In this document: piece after piece, positions 1 through 7,431 of the stretch
Layout of the letters: each line of letters opens with the position of its first letter
Position numbering within the stretch: position 1 is the first letter of the stretch
Assembly: GCA_016790765.1 (NCBI GenBank)
Contig: JAEUMZ010000149.1
Location: 1 to 39,244 of the forward strand
Length of the DNA: 39,244 nucleotides
Reading direction: 5' to 3'
DNA from: Betaproteobacteria bacterium
GTDB lineage: Bacteria > Pseudomonadota > Gammaproteobacteria > Burkholderiales > Usitatibacteraceae
Made by a program: the position numbers and the translations under genes
The notes under the pieces: generated by a model
Databases searched by the model: none
The model's input: only the letters and a program-made list of their open reading frames with translations
Told to the model about the DNA's origin: nothing

Positions 1-84
1 TCGATGAGCTTTGATGCGCCCGGCGTGTACAACTACATCTGCGGCCTGCACCCGAACATGAAGGGCGTGGTGGAAGTGAAATAG
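1..84 (+). CDS. cupredoxin-type copper protein, C-terminal end only
   Basis: Only the last 27 codons lie in the window; the reading frame enters from the left edge and stops with TAG at 82-84. The peptide ends in YNYICGLHPNMKGVVEV, the typical C-terminal copper loop of small blue copper proteins (plastocyanin, pseudoazurin and amicyanin-like), in which Cys, His and Met are three of the four type-1 copper ligands. Such proteins are normally periplasmic electron carriers. The signal peptide and the first His ligand would lie upstream and cannot be checked, so the subfamily is open. Confidence 0.75.
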   Translation, partial: SMSFDAPGVYNYICGLHPNMKGVVEVK

Positions 85-116
85 CGCCGTGGCGCGCACG
101 CCGGGCCGGTGCCGAA

Positions 117-145
117 TTGACACCCCCGGCGACACCGCGTACGCT
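117..145 (+). promoter_or_regulatory. sigma-70-type promoter of metX
   Basis: A perfect -35 box TTGACA (117-122) is followed after 17 nt by TACGCT (140-145), which keeps the first two and last T of TATAAT. The expected transcription start near 152 coincides with the first base of the SAM-II-like aptamer, so promoter and riboswitch support each other. No experimental evidence. Confidence 0.6.
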
Positions 146-150
146 TCGAC

Positions 151-218
151 CTGCGCCGATTTGACGATCAGCTTGCGGGCGCGGAATCCACGGGTTCCAA
201 CAAATTCGGCTAAAGCGG
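151..218 (+). promoter_or_regulatory. SAM-II-like riboswitch aptamer in the metX leader
   Basis: The leader holds the primary motifs of SAM-II (metA-type) riboswitches in order: a P1 5' arm (GCGCC, 153-157), the loop GAUUUGAC (158-165), GCUUGC (171-176), a P1 3' arm (GGCGC, 178-182) and finally GCUAAAG (209-215). P1 is 5 bp and can extend to 7 (151-157 with 178-184). The pseudoknot P2 can form from G175-C201, U174-A202, U173-A203, G171-U205, A170-U206 and C169-G208, with one C-A mismatch and one bulge, plus C165-G217 and G166-C216. An extra 6-bp hairpin (183-188 with 193-198) sits in the P1-P2 linker. SAM-II binds S-adenosylmethionine and turns off methionine genes, which fits metX downstream. 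Covariation and binding are untested, and the P2 mismatch is the weak point. Confidence 0.72.
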
Positions 219-241
219 CTCTCTGAAACCAGTTGTCTCAG

Positions 242-279
242 AAAGGCCCGATAGCAAAAGCTGTCGGGCTTTTTGTTTT
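242..279 (+). terminator. intrinsic terminator between the riboswitch and metX (attenuator)
   Basis: A stem of 10 bp (246-255 with 260-269, one G-U) with an AAAA loop is extended by A-U pairs into the U-run and followed by TTTTTGTTTT (270-279). It lies 12 nt before the metX ATG, so it must be bypassed for metX expression. An alternative hairpin can form: GGCU (217-220) with GGCC (245-248) and UCUGA (222-226) with UCAGA (238-242). This would take the terminator's 5' arm and also uses G217 of the aptamer pseudoknot. That arrangement predicts SAM-dependent termination. Confidence 0.8.
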
Positions 280-290
280 CCGTGCTGCCG

Positions 291-1406
291 ATGCTCGCCA
301 CCCCCCAACTCGCCCGCTTCACCGAACCGCTGCCGCTGGCCTGCGGCACGCTGCTGCGCGACTACGAACTGGCCTACGAGACCTACGGCACGCTCAATGC
401 CGCGCGCAGCAACGCGATCCTGGTTTGCCACGCGCTCAATGCCTCGCACCACGTGGCGGGCGAGTATGCAGAGGCCCCCGGGAACACCGGCTGGTGGGAC
501 AACATGGTGGGACCGGGCAAGCCGGTGGACACCGACCGTTTCTTTGTCATCGGCGTGAACAACTTGGGCTCCTGTTTTGGCTCCAGCGGGCCGGCAAGCC
601 GGAACCCGGCCACCGGGCGGGTGTGGGGCGCCGAATTCCCGCTGGTGACGGTGGAAGACTGGGTCGATTCGCACGCGCGGCTGCTCGATCGGCTGGGCAT
701 CGACCGCCTGCACGCGGTGATGGGCGGCTCGCTGGGCGGCATGCAGGCGCTGACCTGGGCGATCCGCTATCCGCAGCGCGTGGCCCATGCCCTGGTGATC
801 GCCGCCGCCCCCAACCTGTCGGCGCAGAACATCGCCTTCAACGAGGTGGCGCGCCAGGCCATCATGACCGACCCGGCGTTCCACGGCGGCAACTTTGCCG
901 CGCACGCAACCAAGCCGCGCGATGGCCTCACCGTGGCGCGCATGATCGGCCACATCACCTACATCTCCGACGACCAGATGGAGGCCAAGTTCGGGCGCGG
1001 CCTGCGCGAGGGCCTGAAATTCTCCTTCGACCGCGAGTTCGAGATCGAGTCCTACCTGCGCTACCAGGGCGAGAAGTTCTCCGAGTACTACGACGCCAAC
1101 ACCTACCTGCGGGTGACCAAGGCGCTCGACTACTATGATCCCGCGCGTGCCACCGGCGGCGACCTCGCTCGCGCGCTGGCGCCGGCCACGGCGCGCTTCC
1201 TGATCGTCTCGTTCACCACCGACTGGCGCTTTTCGCCGGCGCGTTCGCGCGAAATCGTCAAGGCCCTGCTGGCGGGCAAGAAGCCGGTGACCTACGCCGA
1301 GATCGATGCGCCGCACGGCCATGACGCCTTCCTGCTCGACCATCCGCAGTACCACGGCGTGGTGCGCGCGTTCCTGGCCGGTGCCGCCGCCGCGGGGCAC
1401 GCATGA
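291..1406 (+). CDS. metX: homoserine O-acyltransferase (MetX)
   Basis: Cytosolic alpha/beta-hydrolase-fold enzyme that acylates L-homoserine (acetyl-CoA or succinyl-CoA), the first committed step of methionine synthesis. The 371-aa product shows the family nucleophile elbow GGSLGGMQ with Ser147, the acid Asp311 in FTTDWRFSP and the base His344 in HGHDAFLL. The N-terminal region with YETYGTLN and the oxyanion-side segment [11 protein letters not shown] also fit MetX. I chose the ATG at 291, giving [16 protein letters not shown]; in-frame GTG (282) and TTG (273) lie closer to or inside the terminator U-run. No Shine-Dalgarno sequence is visible before any of them. The stop overlaps the metW start (ATGA), so the two are probably translationally coupled. 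Acyl-donor preference cannot be read from sequence alone. Confidence 0.96.
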   Translation: MLATPQLARFTEPLPLACGTLLRDYELAYETYGTLNAARSNAILVCHALNASHHVAGEYAEAPGNTGWWDNMVGPGKPVDTDRFFVIGVNNLGSCFGSSGPASRNPATGRVWGAEFPLVTVEDWVDSHARLLDRLGIDRLHAVMGGSLGGMQALTWAIRYPQRVAHALVIAAAPNLSAQNIAFNEVARQAIMTDPAFHGGNFAAHATKPRDGLTVARMIGHITYISDDQMEAKFGRGLREGLKFSFDREFEIESYLRYQGEKFSEYYDANTYLRVTKALDYYDPARATGGDLARALAPATARFLIVSFTTDWRFSPARSREIVKALLAGKKPVTYAEIDAPHGHDAFLLDHPQYHGVVRAFLAGAAAAGHA

Positions 1407-1984
1407 TCACGCGCAAGGACTTCGAGGCCATCGCCCGCTGGATCGCGCCCGGCGCGACCGTGCTCGACCTGGGCTGCGGCGACGGGTCGCTGCTCAAGTT
1501 CCTGGCCGAGGCCCGGCGCGCCACCGGCTACGGCATCGAGAACGACGATGCCGGCGTGCTGGCCTGCATCGGCAACGGCGTCAATGTCATCCAGTCGAAC
1601 CTCGAGTCGGGCCTCAAGGAAGTCGAGGACCAGGCCTTCGACTACGTCATCCTCTCGCAGACGCTGCAGGCCATGAAGCGCACCGAGGCGATCGTCGACG
1701 AAATGCTGCGCGTGGGCAAGGAGGCGATCGTTACCTTCCCCAATTTCGGCTACTGGAAGCACCGCGTGCAGATCCTCGCCGGGCGCATGCCGGTGTCGAG
1801 CAACCTGCCCTACCAGTGGTACGACACGCCCAACGTGCACATGTGCACGGTGGCCGACTTCGACGCCTTCTGCGCCGGCAAGCGCCTCACCGTGCTGTCG
1901 CGGCTGGTGATGAACGGCGAGCGCGAGGCGGCGATCCTGCCCAACCTCACTGGGACGCTGGCGTTGTACCGGCTGGGGCGCTAG
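1403..1984 (+). CDS. metW: methionine biosynthesis protein MetW
   Basis: 193-aa protein of the MetW family, with a class-I methyltransferase fold. The SAM-binding motif [12 protein letters not shown] begins near residue 20, and the later segments [11 protein letters not shown] and VTFPNFGYW are family hallmarks. MetW is found paired with MetX in many proteobacteria and is reported to be needed for full homoserine acyltransferase activity; its own methyl-transfer activity is unclear. The ATG at 1403 overlaps the metX stop by 4 nt, so the pair forms one transcription unit under the leader at 117-279. It converges on the response regulator gene, with 66 bp between stops that are filled by a dispersed repeat. 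Confidence 0.95.
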   Translation: MITRKDFEAIARWIAPGATVLDLGCGDGSLLKFLAEARRATGYGIENDDAGVLACIGNGVNVIQSNLESGLKEVEDQAFDYVILSQTLQAMKRTEAIVDEMLRVGKEAIVTFPNFGYWKHRVQILAGRMPVSSNLPYQWYDTPNVHMCTVADFDAFCAGKRLTVLSRLVMNGEREAAILPNLTGTLALYRLGR

Positions 1985-2002
1985 CGTCGGCAAACATCAG
2001 CG

Positions 2003-2043
2003 TTGGCGGGCCTTTCAGGCCGAAAATGCCCCGAAAGCCGCAT
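2003..2043 (-). repeat. dispersed repeat, copy a (GGTGCGGC...GGCCCGCCAA family)
   Basis: Read on the minus strand this 41-nt segment runs GATGCGGC, TTTCGGGGCA, TTTTCGGCC, TGAAAGGCCCGCCAA. It closely matches 38001-38042 (plus), and its left part resembles 27550-27575 and 21525-21540. It lies between convergent metW and the response regulator gene and is flanked by a short inverted repeat, CGGCAAA (1988-1994) with TTTGCCG. No function is evident. Confidence 0.6.
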
Positions 2044-2050
2044 CTGGCGG

Positions 2051-2797
2051 TCACATTTGCCGGAAGCGTCCGGTAAACGTGCCCGAGACCTGCACGCTGT
2101 CGCGATAGCCCGCGAGGGTCAGCGTCATGCGTCCGGCCTCGTCCTTGGTCACGCGTTCGATCGCGGCGGCGCGGATCACCGAGCCGCGGTGCACCTGCCA
2201 GAACTCGTCCGGATCGAGCTGGTCGATCAACTCCTTCAGCGGTGTGCGGATGTAGCGCTCTTTCTCGGCCGTGATGACGGCGGTGTACTTGTCGCGCGAC
2301 TGGAACAGCAGCACCTCGGACACGGCGATCACGTCGATGTCGTTGCCCTGCCCACAGTTGAGCCAGCGCAGGGTCTTGCGCTCGGCGGGCTGGAGGCGTT
2401 TCAACGCCTCGAGCAACGGCTTGGCATCCGACGTTGTGCTGTTCTGCAGGCGCGCCACCGTTTCCGCGAGCCGCTCGGCGCGCATCGGCTTCAGAAGGTA
2501 GTCCACTGCGCGCGCCTCGAAGGCCTCGATGGCGTGTTGATCGTAGGCGGTGATGAACACGATGCGCGGCGCGGACTCGCCGCCGGCGACCTGGCGCGCG
2601 ACGTCGAGGCCGGTGAGTCCGGGCATGCGGATGTCGAGGAACGCGATGTCGGGCGCGTGTTCTGCGATCAACGACAGCGCTTCTCCACCCGAGTGGCCGA
2701 GCGCCACCACTTCGAGTTCCGGCCACGCGGCTTTCAATTGATCGCGCAGCGATTCGGCCAGGCGAGGTTCGTCATCGCAAATGATTGCGGTCGTCAC
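2051..2797 (-). CDS. LytTR-family response regulator
   Basis: 248-aa two-component regulator. The N-terminal receiver domain (about 1-120) has the acidic pocket Asp8-Asp9, the phospho-acceptor Asp55 in FLDIRMPG, Thr83 and Lys103 in LLKPMRAERL. A C-terminal LytTR DNA-binding domain (about 145-246) includes DKYTAVITAEKERYIRT and FWQVHRGSVI. The class is that of AlgR, LytR and BtsR. It follows the LytS-type kinase, its likely partner. I used GTG at 2797 (MTTAIICDDEP); there is no clear Shine-Dalgarno sequence. The same start peptide, MTTAIICD, is encoded a second time at 2890-2913, overlapping the kinase stop, and a palindromic insert separates the copies. Targets and signal are unknown. Confidence 0.9.
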   Translation of the reverse strand: MTTAIICDDEPRLAESLRDQLKAAWPELEVVALGHSGGEALSLIAEHAPDIAFLDIRMPGLTGLDVARQVAGGESAPRIVFITAYDQHAIEAFEARAVDYLLKPMRAERLAETVARLQNSTTSDAKPLLEALKRLQPAERKTLRWLNCGQGNDIDVIAVSEVLLFQSRDKYTAVITAEKERYIRTPLKELIDQLDPDEFWQVHRGSVIRAAAIERVTKDEAGRMTLTLAGYRDSVQVSGTFTGRFRQM

Positions 2798-2820
2798 CGT
2801 ATCGCTACTGCCGGCACTCC

Positions 2821-2885
2821 CGCGCGACCTGCAGGTCGCTTGGGCGCATGGCGGCGCGAAGCAGTGCTTCGCGAATTCCCGCCAT
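2821..2885 (-). repeat. twin-hairpin element E1 between kinase and regulator genes
   Basis: Minus-strand order: outer stem ATGGCGG/CCGCCAT (2879-2885 with 2848-2854), a 5-nt bulge GAATT, an inner 8-bp stem (2866-2873 with 2855-2862) and an ACT loop. A second hairpin, the perfect palindrome GCGACCTGCAGGTCGC (2824-2839), follows. The same plan recurs at 23335-23400 and 27391-27458 with different inner stems. The insert is bounded by two copies of GCGATACG, which may be a target duplication. Confidence 0.7.
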
Positions 2886-2889
2886 ACGT

Positions 2890-2913
2890 ATCGCAAATGA
2901 TGGCTGTGGTCAT
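2890..2913 (-). pseudogene. duplicate 5' end of the response regulator gene
   Basis: Minus-strand codons ATG ACC ACA GCC ATC ATT TGC GAT encode MTTAIICD, the same peptide as the start of the regulator at 2797. The ATG overlaps the kinase stop as ATGA, the usual arrangement for a coupled downstream gene, so this is probably the original start. The frame runs on only into the insert and ends. The copies differ at the start codon and at the third positions of codons 2-4, then are identical for 12 nt. Confidence 0.7.
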
Positions 2914-4391
2914 GCGGCGGTCGGTGGCGTGGGCGGCAGGGGCAGGTCGAGTTCGGCGATCACGCCGGAGGGGGCATTCTGCGTCAACCTCAGCGTTGCG
3001 TCGGCACCGTAGGCCGAGGCCATGCGCTCGCGGACATTGGCCAGTCCGGTGCCGGAACCCGCCGCGGCAGACGTTCCGAAGCCGGCGCCATCGTCGGACA
3101 CGCGCAGCACCAGCCGTGCGCGCCCGTCGCGCTCCTCGCGCGATGCGCTGACTTCGATGCGTGCAGGCGCGGCCTTCGGCTCAATGCCGTGCTGCACGGC
3201 GTTTTCCACCAGCGTGAGCAACAGGTGGGAGGGCAGGGAAAGGGAATTCACCTCCGGCGCCGAGCGTACGTCGGTGGTGAGGCGCTCACCCAGGCGCAAG
3301 CGCGCGATGCCCAGGTAGGCGCGCACCAGCGCCAGTTCGTCGCCGACCGTGCCGGTGTCACTGCGCAGGGCCTTGAGGCTGGCGCGCAGGAAGTCCGACA
3401 GCTCATCGGCCATCCCCTGTGCGGCCACCGGATCGTTGGCGATCATCGACTTCAGGTGGGCAAGGGTATTGAAAATGAAGTGCGGCTCGATCTGGGCGGT
3501 CAGCGCGTGCAGGCGGGCTTCGGCCAGCTGGCGGGCCTGTTCGGCGGTTTCGGCGCGCAGGGCCCTCGAACGATCCTGCTCGTACACCAGGTGCTCCCAC
3601 GCGTGCAGGGCGATGCACACCAGCACGAAGGCGAATAGCGCCGGTTCGCTGGGCAGCTTCAGGACCGCGGCCACAACGCCATTCCAGATCAGAGCCGCAA
3701 GCAATGCGCCGCTTGCCAGGCCGTGACCTACGGCCCATAGGCGCGCACCGCGCGGCAGGGCTTTGCCGCGCGCCGTGCGCTGGATCGCGAACGCGCAAAC
3801 CAGCAGGTAGACGATGGCCAACAGGGACGCGGCCTTGGCCATGTGGGCGGCAAGGAACCAGCTCGCAAGGGCAAAAGCGAGAACTCCGGCGAACTGAGAA
3901 CGGCCGAACAGCGGATTCGAATGAAGCGACTTGAGCCAATAGCGCTCCGGCACGGCGCGTTCGCGCAGCCGTTCGAACGATGGCTGCCACCCGGCATGCA
4001 TGTGTTCCCACCCCGGCAAGCCGAGTTCCTTTCGCGCGAACCGCATCTGGCAGCGCATCTCGTAGGCGCTGGTCCACCCGATCAGTCCGGCGACCGCCCA
4101 ACCGGCAAACTGCGACACCAGGAACACGCGCTGCGCCGTCTTGAGCGTGGCCGGGTCAGTCCCGAAACCCATGAACCATACGGCGAATGCGGTGATGAGG
4201 CTGCCCACGATCAGGGCGACATACACGGCGTGGGCGGTCCAATACCCGGTGCTGGCGTCCCACAGCGGCGGCGGCGTGGCCGGTTCGTGGCGGACGTACC
4301 AGCGGTACAACGGCGGGGCGATCGACTTGACGTCCACGCCGTAAGGCGTCAGGACGTCGACGGCCACCTGGACTTTCGGGGGAAGGGGCAT
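2910..4391 (-). CDS. LytS/YehU-type sensor histidine kinase
   Basis: Inner-membrane histidine kinase, about 493 aa. The N-terminal half has several hydrophobic segments (for example VYVALIVGSLITAFAVWFMG and SLLAIVYLLVCAFAI). A short coiled linker follows, then the His_kinase domain motif LTAQIEPHFIFNTL with the phosphorylatable His304. The C-terminal ATPase has an N box (LTLVENAVQHG) and a G1 box (SDDGAGF). It would phosphorylate the LytTR regulator downstream. I chose the Met at 4391, with AGGA 10 nt upstream; an in-frame ATG at 4436 would add 15 residues and has no visible Shine-Dalgarno sequence. The ligand is unknown. Confidence 0.9.
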   Translation of the reverse strand: MPLPPKVQVAVDVLTPYGVDVKSIAPPLYRWYVRHEPATPPPLWDASTGYWTAHAVYVALIVGSLITAFAVWFMGFGTDPATLKTAQRVFLVSQFAGWAVAGLIGWTSAYEMRCQMRFARKELGLPGWEHMHAGWQPSFERLRERAVPERYWLKSLHSNPLFGRSQFAGVLAFALASWFLAAHMAKAASLLAIVYLLVCAFAIQRTARGKALPRGARLWAVGHGLASGALLAALIWNGVVAAVLKLPSEPALFAFVLVCIALHAWEHLVYEQDRSRALRAETAEQARQLAEARLHALTAQIEPHFIFNTLAHLKSMIANDPVAAQGMADELSDFLRASLKALRSDTGTVGDELALVRAYLGIARLRLGERLTTDVRSAPEVNSLSLPSHLLLTLVENAVQHGIEPKAAPARIEVSASREERDGRARLVLRVSDDGAGFGTSAAAGSGTGLANVRERMASAYGADATLRLTQNAPSGVIAELDLPLPPTPPTAA

Positions 4392-4493
4392 GGCGGGGCG
4401 ATCCTGGAATGAAGTTGCACGCACTGTAGTCGCCATTCCGGTGAACAGGCATCGACTGCGACGAACGCGGCCCGTTTGCCGACCGGCTTGCCG

Positions 4494-6482
4494 CTAGGCC
4501 GATGAGCCAGCCGGCGTCGGCGCGTTGTCCAGTGCATCGAGCTTCTGCTGTACTTCGAACCACTTCCACTCCGCGTCCGACATGGCAGCGTTGATCTCGC
4601 CCTGGCGCTTCAAGCGGTCCTGCAGCAGCGCCTTGTTCTCTTCCGCGTAGGCCGCTTCCATCGAGAGCCAGGATTCGATGTCGCGCAGTTCGCTGGACAA
4701 GGCCTTCATGTCCGCCTCCAGTTTGGCGAGCTGGTCCTCGAGTGGCTTTCGTGCGGCAAAACTCTTCTGGCGCGCTGCAGCCTCGGCGCGCTTCTGGGCT
4801 TTGCGATCGACAAAGTCCATGTCTGGTGCGGTGTTCGGGCCATTTTCGGCCGGGGATCCGCGCCCCTCCTTGGGTTTGGCCCCCTTGTCCCGCGCTGCGG
4901 CGTACTCGCGCGCCCACTGCTTGTAGTCGTCGAGGTCGCCGTCGAATTCGCGCAGCTGCCCGTCCGCCACCAGCCAGAAGGTGTCGGTAGTGGCTTTCAA
5001 CAGGTGGCGGTCGTGCGCCACCACCACCAGCGTGCCATCGAAGTCCTGCAGCGCCTCGGCCAGCGCCTCGCGCATCTCAATGTCCAGATGGTTGGTCGGT
5101 TCGTCGAGCAGCAGCAGGTTGGGCTTCTGCCACACGATCAGCGCCAGGGCCAGGCGCGCCTTCTCGCCGCCGGAGAACGGGCCGATCGGTTCGGTGACGC
5201 GTCCGCCGCGGAAATCGAATCCGCCGAGGAAATCGCGGAACTCCTGCTCGCGCACCTCGGGGTCGAGGCGCTTCAGGTGCCACAGCGCCGATTCCGCAGG
5301 CCGCAGGATTTCCAGTTGGTGCTGCGCGAAATAGCCGATCTTCAGGCCCTGGCCCTCGTAGCGTCCGCCCTTTTGCAGCGGCAGTTCGCCGGCCAGCGAC
5401 TTCACCAGCGTCGATTTGCCCGCGCCGTTGGGGCCGAGGAGCCCGATGCGGTCGCCATAGAACAAGCGCCATTCCACGTGACCCAGGATCGCTTGTTCGC
5501 CATAGCCGAGCGATGCTTCCTTCAAATGCAAGAGCTGGCGTGGCTTGTGGGCCGGTTCGCGAAACTGGAACTCGAACGGCGAATCGACGTGCGCCGCCGC
5601 GATGACTTCCATCCGCTCCAGCGTCTTGATGCGCGATTGTGCCTGCTTGGCCTTGGTGGCCTTGGCGCGAAAGCGGTCCACGTAGCTTTTCAGGTGCGCA
5701 ATTTGGCGCTGCTGTTTCACGAACGCCGATTGCTGCGCGGCCAGGTGCTCGGCGCGCACGCGCTCGAAGGCCGAGTAGTTGCCCGCGTAGTCGTTGAGCT
5801 TCTGCTGGTCCACGTGCACGATGCGCTGCGCGACGGCGTCGAGGAAATCGCGGTCGTGGGTGATCAGGAGCATCAGGCCCGGGTAGGCCTTGAGCCAGTC
5901 CTCCAGCCACAGCACCGCGTCGAGGTCCAGGTGGTTGGTCGGCTCGTCCAGCAGCAACAGGTCCGATCGGCACATCAGCGCCTGCGCCAGGTTCAAGCGC
6001 ATGCGCCAGCCGCCGGAGAACTCGGAGACCGGGCGCGCCTGTTGTGCTTCCGTGAATCCCAGGCCGGAGAGCATCGCCGCTGCGCGCGACCGCGCCGTAT
6101 AGCCGCCGATGTGGTCGTAATGCGCGTGCAATTCGGCGATGCGTTCGCCGTGGTGTGGCGTGTCGAGCGGCTCGCCCTCCACGCGCGCGAGCATCGCTTC
6201 CACGTCGCGCAGTTCGCGGTCGCCGTCGAGCGCGTAGTCGATCGCGGACACCGCCGTGGCCGGCGTCTCCTGCGCCACATGCGCCATCACCCACTTGGCC
6301 GGGCACTCGACCTCGCCCGCGTCCTGGTGCATTTCGCCGCGCAGTAGCGCAAACAGGCTCGACTTGCCGCAGCCGTTGGGGCCGATCAAGCCGACTTTCT
6401 GGCCCGGGAACAGGGTCAGGCTCGCGCCGTGCAACAGCCGCTTCGGGCCGCGCGCGAGGGTAAGGCTGGAGATGCGGATCAT
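4494..6482 (-). CDS. yheS: ABC-F ATPase, YheS type
   Basis: Soluble tandem ABC ATPase of the ABC-F family (662 aa), whose members act on ribosomes. The first cassette has Walker A GPNGCGKS at residues 34-41 and signature FSGGWRMRLNLAQAL. The second has Walker A GPNGAGKST near 350 and signature FSGGEKARLALALIVWQ. Both have LLLLDEPTNHLD Walker B segments. The linker contains SYVDRFRAKATKAKQAQSR, and a C-terminal coiled extension follows (about 545-655). Sequence and length match E. coli YheS much better than Uup or EttA as I remember them. The start at 6482 (MIRISSLTLARG) is preferred because longer frames run into the palindromic repeat at 6503-6576. There are no membrane segments, so it is not a transporter. 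Confidence 0.93.
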   Translation of the reverse strand: MIRISSLTLARGPKRLLHGASLTLFPGQKVGLIGPNGCGKSSLFALLRGEMHQDAGEVECPAKWVMAHVAQETPATAVSAIDYALDGDRELRDVEAMLARVEGEPLDTPHHGERIAELHAHYDHIGGYTARSRAAAMLSGLGFTEAQQARPVSEFSGGWRMRLNLAQALMCRSDLLLLDEPTNHLDLDAVLWLEDWLKAYPGLMLLITHDRDFLDAVAQRIVHVDQQKLNDYAGNYSAFERVRAEHLAAQQSAFVKQQRQIAHLKSYVDRFRAKATKAKQAQSRIKTLERMEVIAAAHVDSPFEFQFREPAHKPRQLLHLKEASLGYGEQAILGHVEWRLFYGDRIGLLGPNGAGKSTLVKSLAGELPLQKGGRYEGQGLKIGYFAQHQLEILRPAESALWHLKRLDPEVREQEFRDFLGGFDFRGGRVTEPIGPFSGGEKARLALALIVWQKPNLLLLDEPTNHLDIEMREALAEALQDFDGTLVVVAHDRHLLKATTDTFWLVADGQLREFDGDLDDYKQWAREYAAARDKGAKPKEGRGSPAENGPNTAPDMDFVDRKAQKRAEAAARQKSFAARKPLEDQLAKLEADMKALSSELRDIESWLSMEAAYAEENKALLQDRLKRQGEINAAMSDAEWKWFEVQQKLDALDNAPTPAGSSA

Positions 6483-6502
6483 TCTCGAGTCAAGACCTTT
6501 TT

Positions 6503-6576
6503 GGCCACCGATCAACGCAGATGAACGCGGATGAAACCGCGCAGTCATCTGTGTTTATCTGCGTTCATCTGTGGCC
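6503..6576. repeat. long palindromic repeat, GCAGATGAACGCGGATGA family, copy a
   Basis: Two 32-nt arms (6503-6534 and 6545-6576) form an inverted repeat with 27 of 32 positions complementary and a 10-nt loop. Within each arm a short unit (CGCAGATGAA / CGCGGATGA) is itself repeated. The element fills the gap between yheS and the stop of xthA. A related, more open copy is at 27611-27784. Confidence 0.8.
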
Positions 6577-6588
6577 TCAAGTCCCGGT

Positions 6589-7362
6589 TCACAACGCGAA
6601 GTCGTAATCGATCGACAGTGGCGCGTGATCGGAGAAGCGCTCGGCCTTGTAGATGCGCGCGTACTCGGCAGTTGCAGCGATGCCGGGCGTGGCGATGTGG
6701 TAATCGATGCGCCAGCCGACGTTCTTGTTCCAGGCATCCCCGCGGTTGCTCCACCAGGTGTACTGGTCGGGCAGCGGGATGAGGCGACGGAACACGTCGA
6801 CGTAGCCGACGGTATCGAGCAGCTCGGTCAGCCACGCGCGTTCCTCGGGCAGGAACCCGGAGTTCTTCTGGTTGGACTTCCAGTTTTTCAGGTCGATTTC
6901 CTTGTGCGCGATGTTCCAGTCGCCGACGATCACCAGTTCGCGTCCGGTGGCCTTGAGCGCCTTCAGGAACGGCATGAACGCCTTCATGAAGCGGAATTTC
7001 TTCGCCTGCGCCTCCTCGGAGGAGGACCCGGACGGTACGTAGAGCGAAATCACCGACAGGTTGCCGAAGTCGGCGCGCAGGTAGCGTCCCTCGGCGTCGA
7101 TCCAGCCGATGCCGGTGCCCAGGTGCACGCGGTCCGGCTCGCGCTTGCAGTAGAGCGCGGTGCCCGCATAGCCCTTCTTGTCGGCCGGATGGAAAAACGC
7201 GTGCCACCTGCGCCACGGCTGCGCCTCCGGCGGCACGTCGGACACGAGCGCCTTGATCTCCTGCAGGCAGATGACGTCCGGTCGCTGGCGCTTCAGCCAG
7301 GTGAACAGGCCCTTGGAGGCCGCCGAGCGGATGCCGTTGACGTTGACTGAGATAATGCGCAT
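6589..7362 (-). CDS. xthA: exodeoxyribonuclease III
   Basis: 257-aa member of the EEP (exonuclease/endonuclease/phosphatase) superfamily. It cuts DNA 5' to abasic sites and degrades the 3' strand of duplex DNA in base excision repair. Visible family motifs are NVNGIRSA near the start, the metal ligand Glu35 in LQEIKA, Tyr108 in SLYVPSG, Asp148 and Asn150 in GDWNIAH, WRIDYHI, and the terminal Asp245-His246 in FSDHAPLSIDYD. The length is close to that of E. coli ExoIII. It is divergent from pyrE, with 69 bp between starts, and its stop lies just beyond the palindromic repeat. The start is ATG at 7362. Confidence 0.96.
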   Translation of the reverse strand: MRIISVNVNGIRSAASKGLFTWLKRQRPDVICLQEIKALVSDVPPEAQPWRRWHAFFHPADKKGYAGTALYCKREPDRVHLGTGIGWIDAEGRYLRADFGNLSVISLYVPSGSSSEEAQAKKFRFMKAFMPFLKALKATGRELVIVGDWNIAHKEIDLKNWKSNQKNSGFLPEERAWLTELLDTVGYVDVFRRLIPLPDQYTWWSNRGDAWNKNVGWRIDYHIATPGIAATAEYARIYKAERFSDHAPLSIDYDFAL

Positions 7363-7431
7363 TTCGAGTGAAGTGTCTACGGAAAGCGGCGATTATCCGC
7401 CCGTTTTGCGCACAATCCGCTGTAGGGACCC

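Noticed and set aside
210..1400. Long reading frame opposite metX
   Set aside because: GC-rich coding DNA gives long open antisense frames; the product is Arg/His/Gly-rich with no recognisable family, while metX is certain. The same holds for the long opposite-strand frames across tkt, ilvA, argA, yheS, speE and hisA.
1985..2050. Terminator between metW and the response regulator
   Set aside because: The CGGCAAA/TTTGCCG inverted repeat has no U-run and the sequence is better explained as a dispersed repeat copy.
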